A stretch of DNA of 64,000 nt from Aurantimonas marianensis (GTDB lineage: Bacteria > Pseudomonadota > Alphaproteobacteria > Rhizobiales > Rhizobiaceae). The stretch spans positions 37,340-101,339 of the forward strand of contig NZ_JALHBS010000009.1 in assembly GCF_024195285.1 (NCBI RefSeq). Direction: 5' to 3'. Each line of letters begins with the position of its first letter. The first letter of the stretch is position 1. Below are positions 26,833-35,741 of the stretch, piece by piece. Both the position numbers and the translations under genes were made by a program. The notes beneath the pieces were generated by a model, which did no database searches, had not been told where the DNA came from, and saw only the letters and a program-made list of their open reading frames with translations.

Positions 26833-27267
26833 ATGAGCCGTATCACGCCGTTTTCCAGCCCGCTGCTGCTTGGCTTCGACAGTGTCGAAAAGACCCTTGA
26901 GCGGATCGTCAAGGCTGGCGACGGGTATCCGCCCTATAATATCGAACGTATCCGCCCTGGCAAGGATGGGGCGGCATGCGACGACCGGATCCGGATTACC
27001 CTTGCGGTCGCCGGTTTCAAGCCGGAGGAGCTGGAGGTCACGACCGAGGAAAACCAGCTTTTGATCCGTGGCCGCCAGAGCGACGAGACCGAGCGCGAAT
27101 ATCTGCATCGCGGCATTGCCGCGCGGCAGTTCCAGAAGGGCTTCCTGCTCGCGGACGGTATGCGGGTCATCGGAGCGCGGTTGAAGAACGGGCTTTTGTT
27201 CATCGATCTGGCAAAGCCTGAGCCTGAGCGGATCGTTAAGAAGATCGAGATCGCGGTCGCCGACTGA
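26833..27267 (+). CDS. hsp20: Small heat-shock protein Hsp20 (IbpA family)
   Basis: 144-residue alpha-crystallin-type chaperone that holds unfolded proteins during heat stress. The N-terminus PFSSPLLLGFDSVEKTLERI and PPYNIERI match class A rhizobial Hsp20 proteins. The alpha-crystallin domain includes LAVAGFKPEELEV and the GIAARQFQKGFLLADG region, with KNGLLFIDL near the end. The start at 26833 gives the family N-terminus; the longer frame from 26731 would add 34 residues through the putative thermometer. A DUF1150 gene follows 35 bases downstream. Confidence 0.95.
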   Translation: MSRITPFSSPLLLGFDSVEKTLERIVKAGDGYPPYNIERIRPGKDGAACDDRIRITLAVAGFKPEELEVTTEENQLLIRGRQSDETEREYLHRGIAARQFQKGFLLADGMRVIGARLKNGLLFIDLAKPEPERIVKKIEIAVAD

Positions 27268-27302
27268 CCGAGTATCGCGTAGCCTTGAAAGGAGACGGTG
27301 CC

Positions 27303-27557
27303 ATGACCGAACATCAGATTTCGACAGTCAGCGAGATCGATCTCGCCGCTATCGGCGAGGGCCATGTCGCGTATCTGCGCCAGATGACGTCGGACGAGAT
27401 GCGGGCGCGGTTTCCCGCGGCGCAATCGATCCGCCCCGGGCTCAATCTCTGGGCCTTGTTCTCGGCCGACGGGACGCCGCTGGCGGTGTCCGACGACCGC
27501 GGCAGCATCCTGGCAAGCGCCAACGAAAACGAGTTGGAGACGGTCAGTCTCCACTGA
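27303..27557 (+). CDS. DUF1150 family protein
   Basis: 84-residue cytoplasmic protein of unknown function, acidic, with no signal peptide or membrane segment. Conserved-looking stretches are GHVAYLRQM and LWALFSADGTPLAVSDDR. The DUF1150 family is, as I recall, regularly encoded just downstream of hsp20 in Hyphomicrobiales, as here, which suggests heat-stress co-expression rather than a known activity. A GGAG 8 bases upstream marks the ATG. It ends the hsp20 operon before a terminator. Confidence 0.85.
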   Translation: MTEHQISTVSEIDLAAIGEGHVAYLRQMTSDEMRARFPAAQSIRPGLNLWALFSADGTPLAVSDDRGSILASANENELETVSLH

Positions 27558-27583
27558 CCGCGACCGACCACCGGGACAGACCG

Positions 27584-27618
27584 GGGCGACCACGCCGGAC
27601 CGGCGTGGTCGCCCTTTT
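27584..27618 (+). terminator. Intrinsic terminator of the hsp20-DUF1150 operon
   Basis: Perfect 13-base-pair stem GGGCGACCACGCC (27584-27596) with GGCGTGGTCGCCC (27602-27614), loop GGACC, followed by TTTT. It lies between convergent DUF1150 and ptsN. Confidence 0.9.
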
Positions 27619-27635
27619 CATAGAAGGTGGAGAGA

Positions 27636-28100
27636 TCAGGCGGCGTTCTGTGCCGAGGCGCTGGTCATCAGCGCGTAAAGGGAACTGGCGTCGCGCGCGT
27701 CGCGGATATTGGACACGGTTTCCTGGTTGCGCAACAGCCGCGCGACCTTGGACAGGGCCTTGAGATGATCGGCCCCCGACCCTTCCGGCGCCAGCAGCAG
27801 GAAGACGAGGTCGACCGGCTGATCGTCGAGCGCGTCGAAATCGACCGGCCGCGTCAACCGCGCGAAAACGCCGACGATGTGATCCAGCGCCGGCAGCTTG
27901 CCATGCGGGATGGCGATGCCGTTGCCGACGCCTGTTGATCCGAGCTTTTCCCGCTGCAGGATCGTCTCGAACACCTCGCGCTCGCCCAGTCCCGTCAGCG
28001 TCGCTGCCTTCTCGGCGAGTTCCTGAAGCACCTGCTTCTTCGACGTGGCCCGCAAGGCGGGCAGAATCGCCGCGGGTTCGATAAGCGTCTCGAAATCCAT
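27636..28100 (-). CDS. ptsN: Nitrogen PTS protein EIIA-Ntr
   Basis: 154-residue regulatory EIIA, the output of the nitrogen phosphotransferase relay. The phosphorylated residue is His66 in GIAIPHGKL. The family segments GSTGVGNGIAIPHG and DLVFLLLAPEGSGADHLKALS are intact. The start at 28100 (MDFETLIEP) matches the family; the longer frame adds 21 unrelated residues. In Proteobacteria PtsN modulates potassium transport, sensor kinases and carbon/nitrogen balance. It lies directly downstream of hpf and rpoN, the standard rpoN cluster, with HPr about 9 kb away. Confidence 0.96.
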   Translation of the reverse strand: MDFETLIEPAAILPALRATSKKQVLQELAEKAATLTGLGEREVFETILQREKLGSTGVGNGIAIPHGKLPALDHIVGVFARLTRPVDFDALDDQPVDLVFLLLAPEGSGADHLKALSKVARLLRNQETVSNIRDARDASSLYALMTSASAQNAA

Positions 28101-28159
28101 CGCTGAGGTGCCTCTTGCTGCGGAGCGCGTCAACCTGAGCCCCGAACCTTGCGCGGCGC

Positions 28160-28732
28160 TCAAGCGTCGCCAGCGTAGGTCGATGGATCCACCCAGCCGT
28201 AATTGCCGTCGGGCCGCCGGAAGACGATGTTGAGATCGCCGGATTTGGCGTTGCGGAAGACCACCACCGGGCCATCCTGCCGGTCGAGCTCCATCACCGC
28301 GCCAGCGACCGAGTGCGTGCCGACCTTCAGCGTGGTTTCGGCAATGATCGCCGGCGAAAAATCCTCGGGAATTTCGTCCTCTTCATCCGGGATCGCCGCC
28401 ATGACGGAATAGGCCATGTCGCGCCCGTTGACGTGTGAGCGGTGATCTTTGAGCCGGCGCTTGTATCGTCTGAGACGCTTCTCGATCCGCTCGGCGGCGT
28501 CGGCGAAGCTGGACTCGGGATCGTGCGCCTCGCCGGCGGCCTGGAAGACCACGCCGGTGTCCAGGTGCAAGGTGCAATCGGCCGAATAGCGGGCAGCATT
28601 TTTCGAGATCACGACAGTGCCGGAGAAATTGCCGTCGAAATATTTGTCGACGGCTTCGCTCAACCGTTCTTCGATCCGCGTCCGGAACGCCTCGCCGACG
28701 TCCATATGCTTTCCCGATACACGAAGACTCAT
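28160..28732 (-). CDS. hpf: Long-form ribosome hibernation promoting factor
   Basis: 190 residues, the long HPF class. The N-terminal ~100 residues (MSLRVSGKHMDVGEAFRTRI through RYKRRLKDH) are the ribosome-binding RaiA-like domain. The C-terminal ~55 residues, from VKVGTHSV-type strands to VVVFRNAKSGDLNIVFRRPDG, are the dimerisation domain that joins two 70S ribosomes into 100S particles. It lies in the rpoN-hpf-ptsN cluster and has its own sigma-70-like promoter in the gap behind rpoN. Confidence 0.96.
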   Translation of the reverse strand: MSLRVSGKHMDVGEAFRTRIEERLSEAVDKYFDGNFSGTVVISKNAARYSADCTLHLDTGVVFQAAGEAHDPESSFADAAERIEKRLRRYKRRLKDHRSHVNGRDMAYSVMAAIPDEEDEIPEDFSPAIIAETTLKVGTHSVAGAVMELDRQDGPVVVFRNAKSGDLNIVFRRPDGNYGWVDPSTYAGDA

Positions 28733-28884
28733 GCTTGAAAGCTCCTGTGAGATGACCGTTGCGGCCTCTGATGTGCCGCTCGAGTGGAACGCGCCGGGCG
28801 GGCGTTGGGTGCCGTTCGGACCAAAAATTTCACGCGGCCGCGGAGCCGGATCGCTCGGACCCGACCGAATTTACGAAGTGGCGC

Positions 28885-28913
28885 CTTCTAGGGATCAACG
28901 CCAAGACTGTCAA
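28885..28913 (-). promoter_or_regulatory. Sigma-70-type promoter of hpf
   Basis: On the minus strand a perfect TTGACA (28913-28908) is separated by 17 bases from TAGAAG (28890-28885). It would start transcription near 28878, about 145 bases before the hpf ATG, so hpf-ptsN can be expressed apart from rpoN. The remainder of the 258-base gap shows no gene. Confidence 0.6.
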
Positions 28914-28990
28914 CGCGGGGATCATGGCCCATCCCCCTTTCCGCAAAAGCCCGAGCATCGTTCTGGTCTGCGCCACCCCGCCGTCCTTCG

Positions 28991-30496
28991 TCAAGAGGCC
29001 AGACGCCGCGCGTTCATCTCGCGCCGGCGCTGGATCGACGACGCAATGCCGAGCGCCTCGCGATATTTCGCCACGGTCCGCCTTGCCAGATCGACCCCTT
29101 CCTTGTTCAAAGTCGCGGCGATGTCGTCGTCGGACATGACCTTGCCGTGGCTTTCCGCGTCGATCAGCGCCTTGATTCGATGCTTCACGGTTTCCGCCGA
29201 ATGCGGGTCGCCGCCATGCGCCGAGGCGATCGCCACGGTGAAGAAGAAGCGCATCTCGAAGGTGCCGCGCGGCGTCGCGACGAATTTCGACGCGGTGACC
29301 CGGCTGACGGTCGATTCATGCATGCCGATCGCTTCGGCGACTGCCATCAGCGTCATCGGCTTCAGCCCTTTGATCCCATGAGCCAGGAACCCGTCCTGGC
29401 GGCGCACGATCTCGCTCGCGACCTTGACGATCGTCTTGGCCCGTTGGTCGAGAGAGCGCACCAGCCAGTTGGCCGATTGCTGGCATTCGCCGATGAAGGC
29501 GCGATCGTCGTCGGACAGGCAGCCGCCGCGTACGGTGCGCAGATAGGCATTGTCGACGAGAACCCGCGGCAACGCCTCCGGGTTGAGTTCGACCTGCCAG
29601 CCGCCATCCGGCGCTTCGGTGACGATGACGTCGGGGATGACGGCCTCCAATCCCTCGTGGTCGAAGGCGTGGCCGGGTTTGGGATCGAGCCTGCGGATCT
29701 CGGCGAGAATCTCAATCAGACCCGCCTCGTCCTCGCCGGTGAGGCGGCGAAGCGCCGCGAAATCGCGCCGGGCCAAGAGGTCGAGATGGGCGAGCACGGT
29801 CCGCATGACCGGGTCGAACCGGCCCTTGCGTTGCAACTGCAGCGTCAGGCATTCGGCGAGATCGCGGGCGAACAGGCCCGGCGGCGTCGCTTCGCGCTGC
29901 AGGATGGCGAGCGCCGCTTCGACCACGGCCGCCGCAACGCCGAGATCGGCGGCGAAACTTTCCGGGACGAGCCGCAGATAGCCGCACTCGTCGAGAAACT
30001 CGACCATCGCCTCGCCGATCTTGCGCGCCAGGCCGGGCGCAAGCGCGTCGGCGACTTCACCGCGCGCATGGGCATGAAGGGAGGGACGACTGTCCGCCAG
30101 GTTTTCGATGCTGAAATCGGCGCCAACGGGCCGTGCCTCGCCGCGCGAGCTCGGACCGGATTGCGCCGGCCTGTCGTCGTCGCCGTCATCGCGGCCAGGA
30201 AAGCCACTCTCGAAGGCCGCGCCATCGCTTGCCGCGCCGGACAAGGCGTCGTGGTCCGACTCCGCGCCAGGAGTCTCGTCCGTGCCGCCCGCGGGGCCGT
30301 CCACGCTCTCGGGCGTGGTCGCGTCGGACGCCGCCGTATCGGCGTCCGCGATCAACGGATTGCGCTCCATCTCGGTCTCGACGAAGGCCTTCAGTTCTAG
30401 ATGGCTGTATTGGAGCAGGCGAATCGATTGCAGCAGCTGGGGCGTCATTACCAGCGATTGCGTCTGCCGCATGTGCAGTTTGGCGGAAAGAGCCAT
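28991..30496 (-). CDS. rpoN: RNA polymerase sigma-54 factor
   Basis: 501 residues. Region I is the Gln/Leu-rich N-terminus (MRQTQSLVMTPQLLQSIRLL), needed for activator response. An acidic, poorly conserved region II follows (about residues 45-130). The C-terminal DNA-binding part has MHESTVSRVTASKF and the RpoN box ARRTVAKYREALGI, which reads the -24 promoter element. The start at 30496 gives MALSAKLHMRQ. It lies between lptB and hpf, as usual in Proteobacteria. Sigma-54 directs nitrogen and C4-dicarboxylate genes; GlnD and PtsN in this window feed the same physiology. Confidence 0.97.
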   Translation of the reverse strand: MALSAKLHMRQTQSLVMTPQLLQSIRLLQYSHLELKAFVETEMERNPLIADADTAASDATTPESVDGPAGGTDETPGAESDHDALSGAASDGAAFESGFPGRDDGDDDRPAQSGPSSRGEARPVGADFSIENLADSRPSLHAHARGEVADALAPGLARKIGEAMVEFLDECGYLRLVPESFAADLGVAAAVVEAALAILQREATPPGLFARDLAECLTLQLQRKGRFDPVMRTVLAHLDLLARRDFAALRRLTGEDEAGLIEILAEIRRLDPKPGHAFDHEGLEAVIPDVIVTEAPDGGWQVELNPEALPRVLVDNAYLRTVRGGCLSDDDRAFIGECQQSANWLVRSLDQRAKTIVKVASEIVRRQDGFLAHGIKGLKPMTLMAVAEAIGMHESTVSRVTASKFVATPRGTFEMRFFFTVAIASAHGGDPHSAETVKHRIKALIDAESHGKVMSDDDIAATLNKEGVDLARRTVAKYREALGIASSIQRRREMNARRLAS

Positions 30497-30673
30497 GAGA
30501 CGCCGATACACTCACCTAGGTCTGGGTTGCCGCCGTCGCCGGATGTCCCGGCACCATGCGCGCGCCGCCCGGCGCTTGCCCGCGAAAGCTGGCCCGGCGG
30601 CAAACCCGTGCCGCCTCATCAAAGCGGGTCGTCGCGTTCTTTGTCAATCGCCCTGCGGCGACGCGGCCGTGGT

Positions 30674-31516
30674 TCAGAAGCTGAATTCGTCGCCCAGATA
30701 GAAGCGGCGCACATCGGGGTTGTCGACGATCTCTTGAGGACGGCCGTGGGTGAGGACGGCGCCGGCGTGCATGATATAGGCGCGGTCGATCAGCCCCAGC
30801 GTCTCGCGGACGTTGTGATCGGTGATCAGAACGCCGATGCCCCGCTTGGTCAGGTGCCGGACCAGGCCCTGGATATCCGCGACGGCGATGGGGTCGACGC
30901 CGGCGAAGGGTTCGTCGAGCAGCATGAAGGTCGGCTTGGAGGCCAGCGCGCGCGCGATCTCGCAGCGCCGGCGCTCGCCGCCGGACAGCGATGTCGAGGC
31001 CTGCTTGCGCAGATGATCGATGTGAAACTCCTCGAGCAGCGCCGTGAGCTCGCGCTCGCGGACCGCGCGATCGGGCTCGACCACCTCCAGAACGGCGCGA
31101 ATGTTGTCCTCGACCGACAGGCCGCGGAAGATCGAGGCCTCCTGCGGAAGATAACCGATCCCCAGTCGTGAGCGCCGGTACATGGGGACGCCGGTGATGT
31201 CGTGACCGTCGAGCACGATACGGCCGGCGTCGACGGGAACGAGGCCGGTGATCATGTAGAAGCAGGTAGTCTTGCCGGCACCGTTCGGACCGAGCAGGCC
31301 AACGGCTTCGCCTCGGCGCACGCCGAGCCGCACATCGTCGACGACCCGCCGGCCCCGGTAGGTCTTGGTGAGCCCCACGGCATAAAGCGTCCCGGCCGCG
31401 TCGTGGGGACGCTCCCGACCCTCGCCCTCGGGACCGGAGACTCCGTCGCCCTCGGCGGGCGAGCGGCGTCGAATCTGCGCCGACGTCCCGGATTCGGCGA
31501 TCGTTTGAAACTTCAC
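30674..31516 (-). CDS. lptB: LPS export ABC transporter ATPase LptB
   Basis: 280 residues; the ATPase core of LptB2FG, which drives lipopolysaccharide from the inner to the outer membrane. Walker A is GPNGAGKTT, the signature is LSGGERRRCEIARAL, and Walker B is FMLLDEPFAGVDP, followed by the H-loop TDHNVRE. About 40 extra N-terminal residues precede the LYAVGLTKTYRGR start of the fold; an internal start is possible but no better site was seen. lptA and lptC lie upstream in the same direction. Confidence 0.96.
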   Translation of the reverse strand: MKFQTIAESGTSAQIRRRSPAEGDGVSGPEGEGRERPHDAAGTLYAVGLTKTYRGRRVVDDVRLGVRRGEAVGLLGPNGAGKTTCFYMITGLVPVDAGRIVLDGHDITGVPMYRRSRLGIGYLPQEASIFRGLSVEDNIRAVLEVVEPDRAVRERELTALLEEFHIDHLRKQASTSLSGGERRRCEIARALASKPTFMLLDEPFAGVDPIAVADIQGLVRHLTKRGIGVLITDHNVRETLGLIDRAYIMHAGAVLTHGRPQEIVDNPDVRRFYLGDEFSF

Positions 31517-31550
31517 GCGTTCGACCTCAATGGCTCGTCCAATTGCTGCA

Positions 31551-32144
31551 CTACTTGTCCGGCGTCAGCATCATTCGCACCCGGCCGCCACCGACGCCAT
31601 TGCCGCAATCGGTACTTTCGAGGCGCGCGAGGCCGGTCTGCATCTGGATGGTCAGGCGGCACCCTTCGGCAACGTTCTGACCTTGGGAAAGAACGACGTT
31701 TCCGGTCATCACGACCACTTCGCTTTTCATGTCGAACGACGCCTTGTCGGCGGTCGCGACCTGATCGGCGGACTTTACATAGACCTTCTCGCTCGCCTCC
31801 AGACGCTCGATCTGGCTGGAACCGCCCGGAAGCGCGCTGGTGCCGGTTCTTTCGCCGGCCGTCCCGTCCTGCGCCTTGGTGTAGGAAACCACGAGCTTGC
31901 CGGTCCGTAGTTCCGTCTCGCCCTGCGACACCTGGACATTGCCGGTAAAGGTGGCGACCGCCTTGTTGTCGTCGACATCGAGCTGGTTCGACTCGATGGA
32001 AATCGGTTGGTCGCCGTTGAGCTGGAGGCCGGTGAAGCTATCACCGAGCCCTTGCTGCTGCGCCGGCACGGGCATGGCAAGGGTGAGGCTGGCGAAGAGG
32101 GCGGCACAGAAAGGCACTGCGCGGCCGATGATTGACGATCGCAT
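31551..32144 (-). CDS. lptA: Periplasmic LPS-bridge protein LptA (OstA-like)
   Basis: 197 residues with a signal peptide (SSIIGRAVPFCAALFASL, cleavage near MPVPAQQQ). The OstA/LptA beta-jellyroll is visible as ISIESNQLDVDDNKAVATFT and a second TADKASFDMKSEVVVMTGNV repeat. LptA monomers form the bridge that carries LPS across the periplasm between LptC and LptD. It lies between lptC (3-base gap) and lptB (34-base gap). Confidence 0.93.
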   Translation of the reverse strand: MRSSIIGRAVPFCAALFASLTLAMPVPAQQQGLGDSFTGLQLNGDQPISIESNQLDVDDNKAVATFTGNVQVSQGETELRTGKLVVSYTKAQDGTAGERTGTSALPGGSSQIERLEASEKVYVKSADQVATADKASFDMKSEVVVMTGNVVLSQGQNVAEGCRLTIQMQTGLARLESTDCGNGVGGGRVRMMLTPDK

Positions 32145-32147
32145 ATC

Positions 32148-32870
32148 TTACTCGTTTCTCGAGGCTTGTTCTTGAATATCGGAGGATTGGCCCGGGTTGA
32201 GAACCATTTTGACGCGGCCGCCGAAGGAGAGGAGCTTGCCTCCCTCCGACACCGTGAGCGTATCCGAGCGGACCGTCTGGTCCGGGGTGTCGATCGCGAC
32301 GGGCCCCTCGCCGTTGAGGGTTCCTTTGGCCAGGTCGATGTCGGCCGCCGCCAGATTGATCGAGATACCGCTCGTCGTCTTGACGGTGATTCCGTCGCGA
32401 AGGAGCAGTTTCTGAGTGGCTTGATCGTAATTGCCCGATTCCGCCGTGATATCGGCGGTGGTCTCGTCATTGACGGAGACGGTGGCCGTCACCTTTTCCA
32501 GATCGACGCCGCCGCCGTTGAGCGATTGGATGGCGCGCTCGGCGAGCAGATCGTAGGGCCGATTGTTGCTGTCGAGTCCCGACATGCGTGGCGACTCCAT
32601 CACCACCCGGCCGTCGGCGATCGACGTGTTGGCGACGGAAACATTGTCCGGCAGGCTGCGCGACAGCCACGTCACCGCAACGCCGAAGGCGACGATCAGC
32701 GCGGCGACCGCCGGCAGGCCGATCTTCAGCACCCGCACGAGGCGCGAGTGCCGCCGCGCCCGCGCGAATTCCCGCTCGGTCCGCGCGCTCCCGCCATGTC
32801 CGCCCGGACTCGCCGGCGAGGCCATCAGCCGGGCTCTGCGCCTTCCGGTTGCGTTCGTCTCCACCGTCAA
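32148..32870 (-). CDS. lptC: LPS export protein LptC
   Basis: 240 residues with a basic cytoplasmic N-terminus of about 45, a single membrane anchor (about 46-70, VLKIGLPAVAALIVAFGVAV) and a periplasmic beta-jellyroll. It contains the SGLDSNNRPYDLLAERA and ESGNYDQATQKLLLRDG segments typical of alphaproteobacterial LptC. It receives LPS from LptB2FG and passes it to LptA. First gene of lptC-lptA-lptB, divergent from sppA. Confidence 0.9.
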   Translation of the reverse strand: MTVETNATGRRRARLMASPASPGGHGGSARTEREFARARRHSRLVRVLKIGLPAVAALIVAFGVAVTWLSRSLPDNVSVANTSIADGRVVMESPRMSGLDSNNRPYDLLAERAIQSLNGGGVDLEKVTATVSVNDETTADITAESGNYDQATQKLLLRDGITVKTTSGISINLAAADIDLAKGTLNGEGPVAIDTPDQTVRSDTLTVSEGGKLLSFGGRVKMVLNPGQSSDIQEQASRNE

Positions 32871-33084
32871 TCGGGTCCTCTCGGTTCTGGTCCGGTGCGT
32901 CGATGCCGACGACGCGCCTTTTCCCGGATTTGCGGCGATCCGACAGCAATACGGGCTTTTTGCGTCAAAGCCAAAAACTTGCCTTAAATTCTTGACCCCC
33001 GGGAATGAATGATTCGTGTGGCTTCACAGAACGCGCGGTTCCGGCTAACCCTCCCGGGAACCCCGCAACACCTGGGAGCCGTCC

Positions 33085-34068
33085 ATGTCCGGAACCGCCG
33101 AGGACTTGATCGATCGCCGTCGGCTGCGCCGCAAACTGAGCTTCTGGCGGGTGGCGGCAGTGGTTTTCGCGGCGCTCGCCGTCCTGGGCATCGCCCTTTT
33201 TTCCAGCGTCGGCGGCCGATCCGCGTTTTCGACGCGCGATCAGATCGCCCGTGTCGCGATCGAGGGCCTCATCACCGAAGACCAGGAACTTCTCGACCTT
33301 CTGGAAAAGGTCAAGGACGAAGCCGCGGTGAAGGCAGTCGTGCTGCGGATCGATTCGCCGGGCGGGACGACCGTCGGCGGCGAGGCTCTCTACGAGGCGG
33401 TGCGCGCGATCGCCGCGGTCAAGCCGGTGGCCGCGGAGGTAGGAACGCTCGCGGCCTCCGCCGGCTACATGATCGCCTCCGGCGCCGATCACATCGTCGC
33501 CCGGCGAACCTCCATCGTCGGCTCCATCGGGGTGATCTTCCAATATGTCGACGCCTCCCAGCTGCTCGACACCATCGGCGTCGATGTCAACGCGATCAAA
33601 TCCTCTCCGCTCAAGGCCGAGCCCTCGCCCTTCGCGCCGGCGCCGGAGGCGGCCAAGGCGATGATCCGCCGCCTGATCATGGATACCTACGAATGGTTCG
33701 TCGCGCTGGTCGCCGAGCGGCGCGGCATGAGTCTCGCCGAGGCGCGCGTGCTCGCCGACGGCTCGATCTTCACCGGCAGCCAGGGGCTCGAGCGCAACCT
33801 GGTGGACGCGTTGGGAGGCGAAGCCGAGGTGCGGCGCTGGCTGGAAGATGATCGCGGGGTAAGGAAGGGTCTCAAGATCGTCGATCGGGAGCCTGAGGAG
33901 GAGGGCTATGTGTCGTTGTTCGCGACGGCCAGGACCATGCTTTTCAGGGGCTTCGGCCTCGATCCTCGTGCCGCTTCGCTTGAAACGGCGCTTTTGCGCA
34001 AGGTCGGCCACCTTGACGGCATGGTGTCGCTCTGGCAGCCTTTGGATGAGCGGGCGCCGCTTCGGTGA
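33085..34068 (+). CDS. sppA: Signal peptide peptidase SppA (S49 family)
   Basis: 327-residue membrane-bound serine protease that degrades remnant signal peptides. One membrane anchor lies near residues 22-42 ([18 protein letters not shown]). The Ser/Lys dyad is Ser125 in [11 protein letters not shown] and Lys177 in [11 protein letters not shown], with the oxyanion loop [11 protein letters not shown]. Its length matches the short, single-domain bacterial form rather than the 618-residue E. coli form. ihfB follows about 100 bases downstream, as in other Hyphomicrobiales. Confidence 0.95.
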   Translation: MSGTAEDLIDRRRLRRKLSFWRVAAVVFAALAVLGIALFSSVGGRSAFSTRDQIARVAIEGLITEDQELLDLLEKVKDEAAVKAVVLRIDSPGGTTVGGEALYEAVRAIAAVKPVAAEVGTLAASAGYMIASGADHIVARRTSIVGSIGVIFQYVDASQLLDTIGVDVNAIKSSPLKAEPSPFAPAPEAAKAMIRRLIMDTYEWFVALVAERRGMSLAEARVLADGSIFTGSQGLERNLVDALGGEAEVRRWLEDDRGVRKGLKIVDREPEEEGYVSLFATARTMLFRGFGLDPRAASLETALLRKVGHLDGMVSLWQPLDERAPLR

Positions 34069-34166
34069 AGTCGTGGAAATATTTGACATTTCCTATTGTC
34101 GAAGAGGGCGCGGCGAAGGGCCGGCGGTTTGAGCCACCGGTCCGCATAACAGGAGGGGAACATCGC

Positions 34167-34448
34167 TTGATCAAGTCCGAACTCGTGCAGGCGATCGCCA
34201 GCCGCAACCCCCACCTTTATCAGCGTGACGTCGAGACGATCGTCAAGGCGATCTTCGATGAAATCACAGAGGCGTTGTGCGACTCCAATCGGGTCGAATT
34301 GCGCGGCTTCGGGGCGTTTTCCGTGAAGAATCGCCCACCCCGTTCGGGCCGCAATCCCCGCACCGGCGAAGCGGTCGAGGTCGAGGAGAAATGGGTTCCG
34401 TTCTTTAAGGCGGGCAAGGAACTGCGCGAGCGGCTCAACGACAATTGA
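34167..34448 (+). CDS. ihfB: Integration host factor beta subunit, TTG start
   Basis: 93-residue DNA-bending protein; with IHF-alpha it bends DNA sharply at sigma-54 promoters and recombination sites. The start is assigned to TTG at 34167 because the family N-terminus is (M)[10 protein letters not shown] and a full AGGAGG (34151-34156) lies upstream; the ATG at 34065 would add 34 non-family residues. The minor-groove arm is visible as [20 protein letters not shown]. Possibly expressed in part from the sppA transcript. Confidence 0.94.
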   Translation: MIKSELVQAIASRNPHLYQRDVETIVKAIFDEITEALCDSNRVELRGFGAFSVKNRPPRSGRNPRTGEAVEVEEKWVPFFKAGKELRERLNDN

Positions 34449-34579
34449 GGCAGGCATCGACCGCGCCGACCGCCGGATGATTGACGCGCCCGGTTCCGTG
34501 CCCATTTTCAAACCATGACACGGTACGCGGCCGCCGTTGATAGGGCGCTGCGGCCAATAGAAGTCCGAGGCGCAGGCGC

Positions 34580-34963
34580 ATGCTTTCGAAAATACTCTCA
34601 CTGATCATTCTGGTTCCGCTGGCGGTCTTGCTAGTCGTCTTCAGCGTCGCCAACCGCCAGTCGATCCCGGTTTCGCTCGATCCGATCGGCTCGATGCCGC
34701 AGCTCGCCTTCGAGGCGCCGCTGTTCGTTCTCTTGATGGGGTCGGTGATCATCGGTGTCGTGCTCGGCGGGATCGGCACCTGGGTGACCCAGTCGCATTA
34801 CCGGCGCAAGTCCTGGAAGCGCAAATACGAGGTTGAGAAGCTGCGGCGCGAGACCGAGGAGAACAAGGCCAAGCTCCGCCAGATTCAGGAAGAGCGCGAC
34901 CGAGCCTCCTATGGGCAGGGCACCTCGACCTCGCCGGCGCTGGCTACTTCGCGGGCCGCATAG
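34580..34963 (+). CDS. LapA-domain (DUF1049) membrane protein
   Basis: 127 residues. Two transmembrane helices (about 4-24, KILSLIILVPLAVLLVVFSV, and 47-70, LFVLLMGSVIIGVVLGGIG) are followed by a charged coiled-coil tail from about 80. This is the LapA (lipopolysaccharide assembly protein A) domain. In E. coli LapA works with LapB in regulating LPS synthesis; a like role is inferred here only from the domain and the nearby lpt genes. Confidence 0.9.
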   Translation: MLSKILSLIILVPLAVLLVVFSVANRQSIPVSLDPIGSMPQLAFEAPLFVLLMGSVIIGVVLGGIGTWVTQSHYRRKSWKRKYEVEKLRRETEENKAKLRQIQEERDRASYGQGTSTSPALATSRAA

Positions 34964-35036
34964 GCCCGTCCGCCGCGCACGCCGGGCGGCATCGCAACCC
35001 CGCGGATCTGTCGACGCCGCGGCGTGAGACGATCAA

Positions 35037-35080
35037 AGGGCTCGCCCCGTCATCGTAGCGAGCCCTGTGTTTTGCGTTTT
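35037..35080 (+). terminator. Intrinsic terminator after the LapA-domain gene
   Basis: Stem AGGGCTCG (35037-35044) with CGAGCCCT (35059-35066), extendable by one C-G pair, followed by GTGTTTTGCGTTTT. It is 74 bases beyond the stop. Confidence 0.75.
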
Positions 35081-35120
35081 CGCCATTCCGCGCCTCATCA
35101 CCAAGGCGCTTCCGGCGTCT

Positions 35121-35597
35121 TCAGACGGATTCCGTCGTTCCCTCGGCCCCGGCCGCGCCGCCCGACACCTTCTCGGCGAAACAGTCGAAGAACTGTCCGG
35201 CGAGCTTCTTGGCGGTCGAAACGATCAACCGCCCGCCGAGCTGGGCGATCTTGCCGCCGACCTGGGCCTGGACGTCATAGGTGAGGATGGTGTCTCCGCC
35301 GTCCTCGGCCAGATGCACGTCGGCGCCGCCCTTGGCGAAGCCGGCAATGCCGCCCTTTCCCTCGCCGACGATCGAATAGCTTTCCGGCGCGTTGATGTTC
35401 TCGAGCCGGACTTCGCCGGCGAATTTTGCCTTGACCGGGCCGACCTTGGTGACGACCGTCGCCGCCATCTCGTTCTCACCCGTCATTTCGAGACTTTGGC
35501 AGCCCGGAATGCAGGCGCGAAGAACGTCCGGGTCATTGAGCGCGGCCCAGACCTTTTCACGCGGCGCCGGCAATCGATATTCGCCTTTCAGATCCAT
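35121..35597 (-). CDS. CoxG-like SRPBCC protein
   Basis: 158 residues of the carbon monoxide dehydrogenase subunit G (CoxG) family, a START/Bet v1-like fold. It begins MDLKGEYRLPAPREKVWAAL and carries DPDVLRACIPGCQSLE, the family signature. CoxG helps anchor or mature CO dehydrogenase at the membrane in Oligotropha. No cox genes are nearby, so the role here is open. The start at 35597 has a GGGAGGAT ribosome site; longer frames are excluded by it. Confidence 0.85.
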   Translation of the reverse strand: MDLKGEYRLPAPREKVWAALNDPDVLRACIPGCQSLEMTGENEMAATVVTKVGPVKAKFAGEVRLENINAPESYSIVGEGKGGIAGFAKGGADVHLAEDGGDTILTYDVQAQVGGKIAQLGGRLIVSTAKKLAGQFFDCFAEKVSGGAAGAEGTTESV

Positions 35598-35741
35598 GCT
35601 GATCCTCCCTGTTCGGCGAGCGCGCGAGTCCCGGCGCCCGCAATAGGTTGCCCGCGACTTGCTGCACGTTTTCGCTGGCTTTGCCAAGCCGCCATGGAAC
35701 CGGTAAGGAGCCCCTGAACCACGCTAGCAGGGAGTTTCGCC

